The notes beneath the pieces are model-generated. The model was not told the DNA's origin, did not search any database, and was given only the letters and a program-made list of their open reading frames with translations. Shown here piece after piece: positions 15,605 through 23,656 of a stretch of 47,655 nucleotides of DNA (the first letter of the stretch is position 1; each line of letters starts with the position of its first letter). This DNA comes from Streptomyces sp. XY006 (GTDB lineage Bacteria; Actinomycetota; Actinomycetes; Streptomycetales; Streptomycetaceae). The stretch spans positions 1 through 47,655 of the forward strand of contig NZ_NOKT01000044.1 in the NCBI RefSeq assembly GCF_002237655.1, read 5' to 3'. The position numbers and the translations under genes were made by a program.

Positions 15605-17308
15605 GTGCGCATCGGACTGCTGACGGAGGCGGGCTATCCGTACGTGAGCGGGGACGCCAGGCTCTGGTGCGACCGGCTGGTGCACGGGCTCGCACAGCAC
15701 GAGTTCGACGTCTATGCGCTCAGCCGCAGCCAGAGCCAGGAGGACGAGGGCTGGGTCCCGCTGCCGCCGAACGTGCGCAGGGTACGGACCGCGCCGCTGT
15801 GGATGGCCGAGGACGACGAGGTGGTGCCGGGGCGCAGGGCCCGGCGGCAGTTCCGCGAGTGCTTCGCCGAACTGGCGGCGGTGCTGTGCGGGGCGACGGG
15901 CACCCTGGGGGCTCCCGAGAACGCGTCGACCTCCGAGGCGGACCGTTTCGCCAACGCTCTGTACGGGCTCGCCGAACTCGCCCGCGAGACCGGCGGACTG
16001 GTGGGCGCACTCCGCTCCGAAGCCGCCGTGCGCACGCTGGAGCGCGCCTGTCGCGCCCCCGGCGCCCAGCGCGCCGCCCGCGAGGCGCGCGTACCGGATC
16101 TGCTCGCCGTCGCCGGCTACCTGGAACGCGCCCTGCGCCCCCTGTCCCTCGACTGGTACGAGGACGACGGACTGGGCGCGGTCGACCTGTGCCACGCCGC
16201 TTCCGGCGGCGCCGCCGTGCTGCCCGGCCTGCTGGCCCGGCACTTCACCGGCGTGCCCCTGCTCGTGACCGAGTACGGCGTGCGCCTGCGGACGCACTAC
16301 CTCACCACCCCGGACGCCCCGCCCGCCGTCCGGTCCCTGCTCGCGGCGTTCCAGGGCCGCCTCGCGGCCGAGGCCTACCGGCAGGCCGAGGTCGTCACCT
16401 CCGGCAACACGCACGCCCGTCGCTGGCAGGAGCGGTGCGGTGCCGACCGTGCGAAGCTCCGCACGGTCCACCCCGGCATGGACGCCCGGCCCTTCGCCGA
16501 GGTCGGTGAGTCCCCCGAGTGCGCCGACCCGGACACCCTCGTCTGGGTCGGCCGGGTCGAACCCGCCAAGGACCTGGTCTCCCTGCTGCACGCCTTCGCC
16601 GAGATCCGCAAGCAGCGGCCGAAGGCCCGGCTGCGCGTGGTCGGCGCGCCCGTCGGCGCCGAGGGCGCGGCCTATCTCCTGCACTGCCGGGCGCTCGCCG
16701 CCCAGCTCTTCCCCGACGAGGCCGAGGGCCCGCACAGCCCCGGCGACAACCCGGTGTCCTTCGAGGAGATCGGCGGACCGGAACTCCCGCGCCCCGCCGA
16801 CGCGTACGCCTCGGGCGCCGTGACCGTCCTGTCCAGCGTCGTCGAAGGCTTCCCGATCGGGCTCGTCGAAGCCATGCTCGCCGGGCGGGCGACCGTCTCG
16901 ACGGACGTCGGCGCGGTCGTGGAGGTCATCGGCGGCACGGGCCTCGTCGTACCGCCGCGCAATCCGCGGGCGCTCGCCGAGGCGTGCGTGGCGCTGCTGC
17001 GGGACCCCGCGCGCCGTGCGCGCCTGGGCGCGGCCGCACGCGCCCGAGCCCTCGAACTGTTCACGGTCGAGCAGAACATCGAGGCATTTCACGGCATTTA
17101 CCTGGAGATCGTCTCGCGCGCGCCCGTCCGGCGCTTCCTCGACGGGGCGGGGGAGCCGCTGCCCTTCGCGGTCCCCGCCGAGGCCCAGGTCCCGGTCAGC
17201 TGGTCCGCCCCGTCGCCCAGCCTCGCCGCCCGCAACGGGCCCGCATGGGCCACCGCCCGACCCGTACGCGCCACCCCGCACGTCCCCGCCCCGGAGGGAG
17301 CGCGGTGA
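15605..17308 (+). CDS. GT4 glycosyltransferase, PelF-like (DUF3492)
   Basis: A 567-residue cytoplasmic GT4 (GT-B) glycosyltransferase. The N-terminus RIGLLTEAGYPYVSGDARLWCDRLV resembles the DUF3492 region of PelF, the enzyme that polymerises the Pel exopolysaccharide. The C-terminal nucleotide-sugar domain contains LVWVGRVEPAKDLVSLL and the EX7E motif with Glu414 and Glu422 (VVEGFPIGLVEAMLAG). The donor is probably a UDP-sugar; PelF uses UDP-GalNAc, which a 4-epimerase could supply. The GTG start follows an upstream leader of about 190 nt. The 3' end overlaps the membrane-protein gene by GTGA. The last 60 residues are Pro/Ala-rich. Family is sure; the product polymer is inference. Confidence 0.88.
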   Translation: MRIGLLTEAGYPYVSGDARLWCDRLVHGLAQHEFDVYALSRSQSQEDEGWVPLPPNVRRVRTAPLWMAEDDEVVPGRRARRQFRECFAELAAVLCGATGTLGAPENASTSEADRFANALYGLAELARETGGLVGALRSEAAVRTLERACRAPGAQRAAREARVPDLLAVAGYLERALRPLSLDWYEDDGLGAVDLCHAASGGAAVLPGLLARHFTGVPLLVTEYGVRLRTHYLTTPDAPPAVRSLLAAFQGRLAAEAYRQAEVVTSGNTHARRWQERCGADRAKLRTVHPGMDARPFAEVGESPECADPDTLVWVGRVEPAKDLVSLLHAFAEIRKQRPKARLRVVGAPVGAEGAAYLLHCRALAAQLFPDEAEGPHSPGDNPVSFEEIGGPELPRPADAYASGAVTVLSSVVEGFPIGLVEAMLAGRATVSTDVGAVVEVIGGTGLVVPPRNPRALAEACVALLRDPARRARLGAAARARALELFTVEQNIEAFHGIYLEIVSRAPVRRFLDGAGEPLPFAVPAEAQVPVSWSAPSPSLAARNGPAWATARPVRATPHVPAPEGAR

Positions 17309-18762
17309 AGGACCTCGGAGAACTCCACCGACCCGGCACACCGACCAGCCCGGGGGCGTGGGACACGGACTCGGAGCGGGCGCTGCGGCCGGGGCCCGAC
17401 GCGGCTTATCCGGAGGGGGGTGCGGAGGGCGCGGTTTCCCTGTCCGGGCAGGCCGGTGCGGAGAGTGCGGCTTCTCTGCCCGGGCAGGCCGGTGCGGAGG
17501 GCGTGACTGAGGAGGCCGGAGCGGATGGTGAAGCGTCCGGGAGCCGGGAGGCCGCAGCCGGGCGTGAGCCGCTCGTGACCGACGACGGCGGAGCGGATCG
17601 TGAAGCGTCCGCGAGCCGAAGCAGTGGTGTCGGCGAGAAGCCGGTGTCCAGCCGCCGAGGTGCCGCCGACCCCGTGAAGGCGCTGATGCAGCGTCACCGG
17701 GAGCTCTGCGAACGTGCCGTCGACCCCCTGGAGATCGCGGCGGGACTGGAAGCCCACGGCATCACCGACCGCACCGCCGCCCGCTTCCGTCACCGGGACG
17801 TCTTCTCCCTGGCGGAGGAGATGTACGCGCGGGCCTCCAGGGACGGTGACGCGCCTCCGCCGACCGCTCCGGCCGCCCCCCGGGTGCACGCCGCCTGGGT
17901 CCTCCTGACGCTGCTTCCGGGCGCCCTGTGCGCCGCCGCCGTGGCCGCCGCGCACCTGACCCACGGCCGTACCCGCCTGGTCGCGGTCGCCGCCGGAGCC
18001 CTCGCCGTCGCCCTGGCCCTGCGCGCGGCCCTGCGCCGCGGCCCCCTGAGCAGGACCGGCGCGGGCCGACCCGGGCCCCGTCCCGGCTCGGCTCCCGGAC
18101 GGACCACCCCCTGGACCCTGTGGCTCGCCGCCTACGCGCTCCTGGGCAACGGCCTGCTGCTCAGCGCCCTCTCCGGTGGCCCCGACGCCCTGCCCACCGG
18201 AGCGGCCGACGGGCCCTGGCCCGTCACCGTCGCCCCCGTCCTCGCCCTCACCCTGGCCTGCGCGCCGGCGGCCTGGACCGCCCACCTCCTCACCGCGCGA
18301 GCCCGTCGCCGACTCACGTCGAGCCGGGGCCTGGAGGACTTCGCCGCGGCCGTCCGACCGCTCATGCTCGGTTCGTTCGCCCTGTTCCTGGGTGTCCTGG
18401 CGGCCCTGCTCACCCTCTGCGCGGCGGTCCTCGGCGAGCCCGCGGCTTACCCGGAGGCCCTCACCCTGGGCGCCCTGCTCTTCCTGGCCCGCCTCCTCAC
18501 CGTCCACGGCTTCACCTACGCCCCGGCCGTCGTCCTCACCGCGGCGGCCACCCTCCAGGCGTCGGCCCTCGCCCTGGTCTTCACCTCCCGCCTCCCCGGC
18601 TGCGGCTTCCTGGCCACGCCTGTCGACACGCTCGTCACCGCCTGGGGCGCCGGCAGCGTCCCGGCCCTCGTCTGCGGAGCGGCGGCCCTCGCCCTCCTGG
18701 TCCACGCGACGCGCAAGCTGACCCGGGCCTCGGCCCACGCACCCGCGGAGCCCGACCGGTGA
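17305..18762 (+). CDS. Polytopic membrane protein, candidate polysaccharide exporter
   Basis: A 485-residue protein with two parts. Residues 1-130 are disordered and repetitive, including a 12-residue tandem repeat (GAEGAVSLSGQA type). A short helical region follows, around PVKALMQRHRELCERA. Residues 190-480 carry about eight to nine hydrophobic helices rich in Ala and Leu. I do not recognise the family with confidence. By its place between a PelF-like transferase and an epimerase, it may be the membrane partner that PelG provides in Pel systems, but PelG is usually a 12-helix flippase and no PelG motif is visible. The GTG start has a GGAGGGAG ribosome site and overlaps the upstream stop. Confidence 0.85.
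   Translation: MKDLGELHRPGTPTSPGAWDTDSERALRPGPDAAYPEGGAEGAVSLSGQAGAESAASLPGQAGAEGVTEEAGADGEASGSREAAAGREPLVTDDGGADREASASRSSGVGEKPVSSRRGAADPVKALMQRHRELCERAVDPLEIAAGLEAHGITDRTAARFRHRDVFSLAEEMYARASRDGDAPPPTAPAAPRVHAAWVLLTLLPGALCAAAVAAAHLTHGRTRLVAVAAGALAVALALRAALRRGPLSRTGAGRPGPRPGSAPGRTTPWTLWLAAYALLGNGLLLSALSGGPDALPTGAADGPWPVTVAPVLALTLACAPAAWTAHLLTARARRRLTSSRGLEDFAAAVRPLMLGSFALFLGVLAALLTLCAAVLGEPAAYPEALTLGALLFLARLLTVHGFTYAPAVVLTAAATLQASALALVFTSRLPGCGFLATPVDTLVTAWGAGSVPALVCGAAALALLVHATRKLTRASAHAPAEPDR
17419..17505. repeat. 36-nt in-frame tandem repeat in the membrane-protein gene
   Basis: Copies at 17419-17454 and 17455-17490 plus a partial third (17491-17505) encode a 12-residue repeat in the disordered N-terminal part. 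Confidence 0.8.
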
Positions 18763-18832
18763 CCGCCACCGACGGCGGCCCCACCGCCGCAGGCACTCGC
18801 CCCACCGTCCCACCGCCCCCTAGGAGAACGAC

Positions 18833-18880
18833 ATGACCACCCACCCAGGAGCCCCGGCCACCCCGGGAGCCGCGCGATGA
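18833..18880 (+). CDS. 15-codon ORF coupled to the epimerase gene
   Basis: This frame starts at ATG with a good AGGAG Shine-Dalgarno (18823-18827) and encodes MTTHPGAPATPGAAR. Its stop overlaps the epimerase start as ATGA. The best ribosome site of the locus therefore belongs to this mini-ORF. It may be a translational-coupling device rather than a functional peptide. Confidence 0.4.
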   Translation: MTTHPGAPATPGAAR

Positions 18881-19836
18881 GAGTCCTGCTGATCGGAGCC
18901 AACGGCTACATCGGGCGTTTCGTCGCCGACCGTCTGCTCGCCGACCCGGCCGTCCAGCTCACCGCCCTCGGCCGCGGCGACGACGCCGACGTCCGCTTCG
19001 ACCTCGCGTCCGGCAGCCCCGGTGCCCTCACCCGCTTCCTCGACGCGGTCCACCCCGGCGTCGTCGTCAACTGCGCCGGCGCCACCCGCGGCGGAGCCCG
19101 CGAACTCACCCGCCACAACACCGTCGCCGTCGCCACCGTCTGCGAGGCCCTGCGCCGCAGCGGCTGCGGCGCCCGTCTGGTGCAGATCGGGTGCAGCGCG
19201 GAGTACGGCCCGAGCCAGCCCGGCTCCTCCACCGCCGAGGACGCCGTGCCCCGCCCGGGCGGCCCGTACGGCGTCAGCAAACTCGCCGCCACCGAACTCG
19301 TCCTCGGCTCCGGTCTGGACGCCGTCGTCCTGCGCGTCTTCTCACCGGCCGGACCCGGCACCCCCGCCGGCTCCCCGCTCGGCCGTCTCGCCGAAGCGAT
19401 GCGCCGGGCCATGCAGTCCGGCGACGGCGAACTGAAACTCGGCGGCCTCGGCGCCCAGCGCGACTTCGTCGACGTCCGCGACGTGGCCCGGGCCGTCCAC
19501 GCCGCCTCGCTCTCCGCCGCGCAGGGCGTCATCAACATCGGCTCCGGCCGCGCCGTCCGCCTGCGCGACGCCGCCGCCGTCCTGGCCCGCGTCGCCGGAT
19601 ACGGCGGTGCCCTCCACGAACTCGACGGCCCGCCCGGCGCCCTGCGCTCGGCCCTCGGGCACCCCCGGCCCGACCCCGACCACGCGCCCCCCGTCGCGTA
19701 TCCGTACCCGGACGGCTGCGGCAGCTGGCAGCAGGCCGATGTGCGCACCGCGCGCGACCGGCTCGGCTGGCGTCCCCGGATCGGCCTGGAGGAGTCCCTG
19801 GCCGACATCTGGATGGAGGCGGCATGCCGCATCTGA
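18877..19836 (+). CDS. NAD-dependent epimerase/dehydratase (extended SDR)
   Basis: A 319-residue nucleotide-sugar-type short-chain dehydrogenase. The NAD-binding glycine motif GANGYIG is at 7-13. The catalytic Ser107 (CSAEYG), Tyr131 and Lys135 (YGVSK) are all present. The C-terminal part has the FVDVRDVARA segment typical of sugar epimerases. In this cluster the natural guess is a UDP-GlcNAc/UDP-GalNAc or related 4-epimerase supplying the glycosyltransferase, but substrate cannot be read from sequence. The ATG overlaps the stop of a 15-codon ORF, and the 3' end overlaps the Spherulin-4-like gene by 13 nt, so translation is probably coupled through the cluster. Confidence 0.9.
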   Translation: MRVLLIGANGYIGRFVADRLLADPAVQLTALGRGDDADVRFDLASGSPGALTRFLDAVHPGVVVNCAGATRGGARELTRHNTVAVATVCEALRRSGCGARLVQIGCSAEYGPSQPGSSTAEDAVPRPGGPYGVSKLAATELVLGSGLDAVVLRVFSPAGPGTPAGSPLGRLAEAMRRAMQSGDGELKLGGLGAQRDFVDVRDVARAVHAASLSAAQGVINIGSGRAVRLRDAAAVLARVAGYGGALHELDGPPGALRSALGHPRPDPDHAPPVAYPYPDGCGSWQQADVRTARDRLGWRPRIGLEESLADIWMEAACRI

Positions 19837-20573
19837 CCAGCACCCGCCCCCGCTCGTCGAGCACGGAACTGCGCCCCGGACTCGGCGTCCCCGGCTACGC
19901 GCACCCGCTGCTCGCCCCCACCGAGTGGGGAGAACTCGCCCGCCCCGGCATTCCGCTGCACTGGGTGGTCCTGAACGTGGCCGACGGCCCCGGCAGCCGC
20001 CCCGACCCGCACTGCCTGGAGGCGGCCGGGCGCCTGCGCAACGCGGGCGTCCGGGTCCTCGGCCGCCTCGACACCCGGTACGGCTTCCGGGCCTTCGGCG
20101 AACTGATCTCTGACGCCCACCGGTTCGCCGACTGGTACCAGGTCGACGGCTACCTCCTGGACCGCTGCCCGGCCGACCGCGCCGAGCTGCCCGAGGTCCG
20201 CCGCACCGTCGCCACGCTCCGCGTGATCCGTGACGATCCCCACATCGTCCTCGGACACGGCACCTATCCGCACCCCGGCTACGCCGAGCACGCCGACCAG
20301 CTGGTCACCTTCTCCGGCTCCTGGAGCGACTACCGCTGGTCCCAGGTGGCCGAGTGGACCGCCGCCCACCCGCCCGAGCGCTTCTGCCACTTCGTCCACG
20401 GTGTGCCCCGCCCCCACCTGGAGGAGGCCCTGCGCATCGCCCGCTGGCAGGGCGCGGCCACGGTCTGGTTCACCGACCATACGGACCGCGGCGGGCGGGC
20501 CGATCCCTGGGAGGCCATGCCCGGCTACTGGGACGAGTTCGTCTCGCGGATCGGAACAGGTGTCTCGGAATGA
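19824..20573 (+). CDS. Spherulin-4-like protein (glycosidase fold), catalytic pair altered
   Basis: A 249-residue TIM-barrel-type protein resembling the Spherulin-4 family. That family includes Sph3, the galactosaminogalactan-cleaving GH135 enzyme, and is related in fold to the hydrolase domain of PelA. Recognisable segments are LNVADGPG near 50, VLGRLDTRYGFR near 80, VDGYLLDR 107-114 and ADQLVTFSG near 157-165. Active members usually have an Asp-Glu pair in the FLDE-like motif and a Glu in the VVFE-like strand. Here Asp113 is kept but the next residue is Arg114, and Ser164 sits where the second Glu is expected. No signal peptide is visible. It may bind rather than cut polymer. The ATG has a GGAGG ribosome site inside the epimerase gene. 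Confidence 0.82.
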   Translation: MPHLTSTRPRSSSTELRPGLGVPGYAHPLLAPTEWGELARPGIPLHWVVLNVADGPGSRPDPHCLEAAGRLRNAGVRVLGRLDTRYGFRAFGELISDAHRFADWYQVDGYLLDRCPADRAELPEVRRTVATLRVIRDDPHIVLGHGTYPHPGYAEHADQLVTFSGSWSDYRWSQVAEWTAAHPPERFCHFVHGVPRPHLEEALRIARWQGAATVWFTDHTDRGGRADPWEAMPGYWDEFVSRIGTGVSE

Positions 20574-20636
20574 AAAAGCGCATGGCAGTGTTACGGGGAG
20601 AACAACCGTAGTGATTGACCGACCAACGGAGTCCCC

Positions 20637-21815
20637 GTGTCGTTGCCACCCCTGGTCGAGCCGGCTGCCGAGCTCACCGTAGACGAGGTTCGCAGGTACT
20701 CCCGCCACCTGATCATCCCCGACGTCGGGATGGACGGGCAGAAGCGGCTGAAGAACGCCAAGGTGCTGTGTGTGGGCGCCGGCGGCCTGGGCTCGCCGGC
20801 GCTGATGTACCTGGCCGCCGCGGGCGTGGGCACCCTCGGCATCGTGGAGTTCGACGAGGTCGACGAGTCGAACCTGCAGCGCCAGATCATCCACAGCCAG
20901 GCCGACATCGGTCGCCCCAAGGCCGAGTCCGCCCGCGACAGCGTCAAGGGCATCAACCCGTACGTGAACGTCGTCCTGCACGAAGAGCGGCTCGAGGCCG
21001 ACAACGTGATGGACATCTTCAGCCAGTACGACCTGATCGTCGACGGCACGGACAACTTCGCGACCCGCTACCTGGTCAACGACGCCTGCGTGCTGCTGAA
21101 CAAGCCGTACGTCTGGGGCTCGATCTACCGCTTCGACGGCCAGGCCTCCGTCTTCTGGTCCGAGCACGGTCCCTGCTACCGCTGCCTGTACCCGGAGCCC
21201 CCGCCCCCCGGTATGGTCCCCTCCTGCGCCGAGGGCGGCGTGCTGGGCGTGCTCTGCGCGTCCATCGGCTCCATCCAGGTCAACGAGGCCATCAAGCTCC
21301 TCGCCGGCATCGGCGAGCCGCTGGTCGGCCGCCTGATGATCTACGACGCCCTGGAGATGCAGTACCGCCAGGTCAAGGTCCGCAAGGACCCGAACTGCGC
21401 GGTCTGCGGCGAGAACCCGACCGTCACCGAGCTCATCGACTACGAGGCCTTCTGCGGCGTCGTGTCCGAGGAGGCCCAGGCGGCGGCCGCCGACTCCACG
21501 ATCACTCCCAAGCAGCTCAAGGAGTGGATCGACGACGGCGAGAGCATCGACATCATCGACGTCCGCGAGCCGAACGAGTACGAGATCGTCTCCATCCCGG
21601 GCGCCCGGCTCATCCCGAAGAACGAGTTCCTCATGGGCACCGCCCTGGAGAGCCTCCCGCAGGACAAGAAGATCGTCCTGCACTGCAAGACGGGTGTCCG
21701 CAGTGCGGAAGTCCTCGCGGTCCTGAAGTCGGCGGGCTTCTCGGACGCCGTCCACGTCGGCGGCGGCGTGATCGGCTGGGTCAACCAGATCGAGCCGAGC
21801 AAGCCGGTGTACTGA
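20637..21815 (+). CDS. moeZ: Adenylyltransferase/sulfurtransferase MoeZ
   Basis: A 392-residue MoeB/ThiF-type E1-like enzyme fused to a rhodanese domain. It adenylates the C-terminal glycine of ubiquitin-like sulfur carriers and then thiolates it for molybdopterin, cysteine, thiamine and other sulfur pathways. The ATP loop is GAGGLGSP from residue 47. Two zinc-binding CxxC pairs are Cys180/Cys183 and Cys254/Cys257. The rhodanese domain (about 290-392) has its active-site Cys350 in HCKTGVRS. The GTG start has GGAG 5 nt upstream. A 63-nt gap holding an AT-rich stretch separates it from the Spherulin-4-like gene, so it may have its own promoter. In mycobacteria the homologue belongs to the same gene block. 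Confidence 0.95.
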   Translation: MSLPPLVEPAAELTVDEVRRYSRHLIIPDVGMDGQKRLKNAKVLCVGAGGLGSPALMYLAAAGVGTLGIVEFDEVDESNLQRQIIHSQADIGRPKAESARDSVKGINPYVNVVLHEERLEADNVMDIFSQYDLIVDGTDNFATRYLVNDACVLLNKPYVWGSIYRFDGQASVFWSEHGPCYRCLYPEPPPPGMVPSCAEGGVLGVLCASIGSIQVNEAIKLLAGIGEPLVGRLMIYDALEMQYRQVKVRKDPNCAVCGENPTVTELIDYEAFCGVVSEEAQAAAADSTITPKQLKEWIDDGESIDIIDVREPNEYEIVSIPGARLIPKNEFLMGTALESLPQDKKIVLHCKTGVRSAEVLAVLKSAGFSDAVHVGGGVIGWVNQIEPSKPVY

Positions 21816-21884
21816 GCCGGATCCGGCCTGCCACGTCCCACGGCGGGGGCTTCGCGCACCACGGGTGCCCGGAGCCCCCGCCGT
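21816..21884. terminator. Bidirectional terminator between moeZ and a peptidase gene
   Basis: A perfect 12-bp inverted repeat (21840-21851 with 21873-21884) carries a 21-nt loop that can fold further. A 12-bp palindrome GCCGGATCCGGC (21816-21827) lies directly after the moeZ stop. The flanking genes converge here. Confidence 0.82.
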
Positions 21885-21886
21885 CG

Positions 21887-23356
21887 TCATGAACAGACCT
21901 TGCCGTCCTTCGGGACCGAGCCGTCCAGCAGATACGCGTCCACCGTGGCATCGACGCAGTCGCTCCCACTGCCGTACGCGCCGTGTCCCTCGCCCCGCCA
22001 GGTGAGCAGCACTCCGACGCCCTTGCCCAGCTCGTCGGCCATCCGCCGCGCGCCCTCGTAGGGAGTGGCGGGGTCGCCCGTGTTGCCCACCACCAGGACC
22101 GGCGGGGCGCCCGGGGCGCTCACCTCCGGGGTGTCGTGCTGTCCGGGCACCGGCCAGTCGTGGCACCAGCCGGCCGTGTCCCAGCCGAGGAACGTCCCGA
22201 AGACCGGGGAGATCCTCTCGAACTCCGGCAGCAGCCTCTTCGTCTCGGCCGCGGTCGGCCGCTGCCGGTCGTCCAGGCACGATATGACCCGTTGGGCGTG
22301 CGTGGTCGTGCCGTAGCGGCCCGAGGGGTCGCGTTCGTTGTAGCCGTCGGCGAGGGCGAGCAGCTCCGAGCCGTCGCCGCGCTCGGCCGCGTCCAGGGCG
22401 CTGGTGAGCGTCGGCCAGCTGTCCTTGCTGTACAGCGGCAGGATGATGCCGGTGGCCGCGAGCGTCTGGGTGAGCTTGCGCCCGGGCGTGCCGGTCGGCA
22501 GGGGACGGGCGTCGAGCCGGCGCAGCAGGGCCGTGATCTTCCGGGAGCCCGCCTGCGGGTCCTGGCCCGTGGACTCCAGATAGCCGTTCAGCGCGCGCTG
22601 GAAGCCCCTGGCCTGGTTCTTGGCGTGGCCCACGGTGTCGGCGGCGGGGTCGACGACCGCGTCCAGCGTCATCCGCCCGACCCTCTTGGGGAACAGGTGG
22701 GCGTAGGTGCCGCCCAGCTCCGTGCCGTAGGAGATGCCGAAGTAGTTCATCCTGTCGTCGCCGAGGGCCCGGCGGATGCGGTCCATGTCGCGGGCCGAGT
22801 CGGCGGTCGAGACGTGCGCCATCAGCTTGCCGGCGTCCTTGTGGCAGCCCTGCCCGAAGTCGGCGGCGTCCGCGAAGTACGCCTTCTCCTCGGCGGGGGT
22901 GTCCGGGGTGACGTCCACCGACTCCGCCGCCTGGATCTCCTTGTCGCCGCGGCAGCGCACGCCCTCGCTGGCGCCCACTCCGCGCGGGTCCCAGCTCACC
23001 AGGTCGTACCGCTCGCGGAGCCGGGAGACGGTGGGGGCGTACGACGGCATCATGGACACGCCCGAGGCGCCCGGGCCGCCGAAGTTGAACAGGAGCGAGC
23101 CGGCGCGGTCGTCGCCGCGGGCCTTGGCGCGGATCAGGGCCAGCCCTATCGTCTCGCCGTCCGGCTTCGACCAGTCCAGCGGGACCTTGAGCGTGGCGCA
23201 CTGCCATTCGCTGCTCGGCGCCGGGGCGTCCGCGGTGGCCTTGCACCGGCCCCAGGAGAGCCCGCCCTTGCCGTCGTCGGACGAGCCGCCGCCGCACCCG
23301 GCCGCCAGCAGGGCCGAGGCGGCCGCCAGAGCGGTCCACCGTAGGAAACGCGTCAT
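21887..23356 (-). CDS. Tripeptidyl-aminopeptidase-like lipoprotein, copy 1
   Basis: A 489-residue secreted alpha/beta hydrolase of the Streptomyces TAP/SlpD/SlpE family, serine exopeptidases that release tripeptides from protein N-termini. The lipoprotein signal ends at Cys21 (LLAAGC). The triad is Ser209 in GISYG, Asp428 in GNTGDPATPYEGA and His458 in GEGHGAYG. The oxyanion segment FNFGGPGASG lies near 90. The ATG at 23356 was chosen because it starts the signal peptide; the open frame continues upstream into repeats. It is a tandem paralogue of the next gene upstream and ends against moeZ with a shared terminator. Peptide specificity is unknown. Confidence 0.92.
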   Translation of the reverse strand: MTRFLRWTALAAASALLAAGCGGGSSDDGKGGLSWGRCKATADAPAPSSEWQCATLKVPLDWSKPDGETIGLALIRAKARGDDRAGSLLFNFGGPGASGVSMMPSYAPTVSRLRERYDLVSWDPRGVGASEGVRCRGDKEIQAAESVDVTPDTPAEEKAYFADAADFGQGCHKDAGKLMAHVSTADSARDMDRIRRALGDDRMNYFGISYGTELGGTYAHLFPKRVGRMTLDAVVDPAADTVGHAKNQARGFQRALNGYLESTGQDPQAGSRKITALLRRLDARPLPTGTPGRKLTQTLAATGIILPLYSKDSWPTLTSALDAAERGDGSELLALADGYNERDPSGRYGTTTHAQRVISCLDDRQRPTAAETKRLLPEFERISPVFGTFLGWDTAGWCHDWPVPGQHDTPEVSAPGAPPVLVVGNTGDPATPYEGARRMADELGKGVGVLLTWRGEGHGAYGSGSDCVDATVDAYLLDGSVPKDGKVCS

Positions 23357-23486
23357 GGGCCCATCCCCCCTCGCAAGCCGTCCGCGCCGTGCCGCGGATG
23401 GCGTTCGAGCCATGGTAGGCAGATCCCCGCGCCGCCCGTCCCGGCCTGTGGATAACCCTTTGACCTGCGAATTCGCCGGATCGCGC

Positions 23487-23656
23487 GGAGGAACAGCCGC
23501 AGACGTCCTCGCTTGCGCCTCATCGCCGGGAGGATTAACCGCGGACGGTCTTCGCCTGCGCCTCATCGCCGGGAGAATCAGCCGCAGACGGTCCTCGCCT
23601 GCGGCTGATCGCCGGGAGGATCAGCCGCAGACGGTTCGCGCCTGCGGCACCTTTCC
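23487..23656. repeat. Four tandem ~43-nt hairpin repeats including a gene 3' end
   Basis: Copies lie at 23487-23527 (41 nt), 23528-23570, 23571-23613 and 23614-23656. The last copy contains the stop codon and final codons of the upstream peptidase gene, so the array looks like repeated duplication of that gene's 3' end. Copy 3 has a perfect 10-bp inverted repeat (23578-23587 with 23599-23608, loop 11 nt). It probably terminates the copy-2 peptidase transcript. Confidence 0.88.

Noticed and set aside
13535..17341. 1268-codon minus-strand frame
   Set aside because: Lies antisense to the permease, ATPase and glycosyltransferase genes; long only because stop codons are rare in GC-rich DNA.
18906..23339. 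1477-codon minus-strand frame
   Set aside because: Runs antisense to the epimerase, Spherulin-4-like and moeZ genes, and overlaps the peptidase in another frame; no recognisable domain.
23487..23656. Possible CRISPR array
   Set aside because: Units are contiguous with no unique spacers and derive from a gene end; no cas genes are present.
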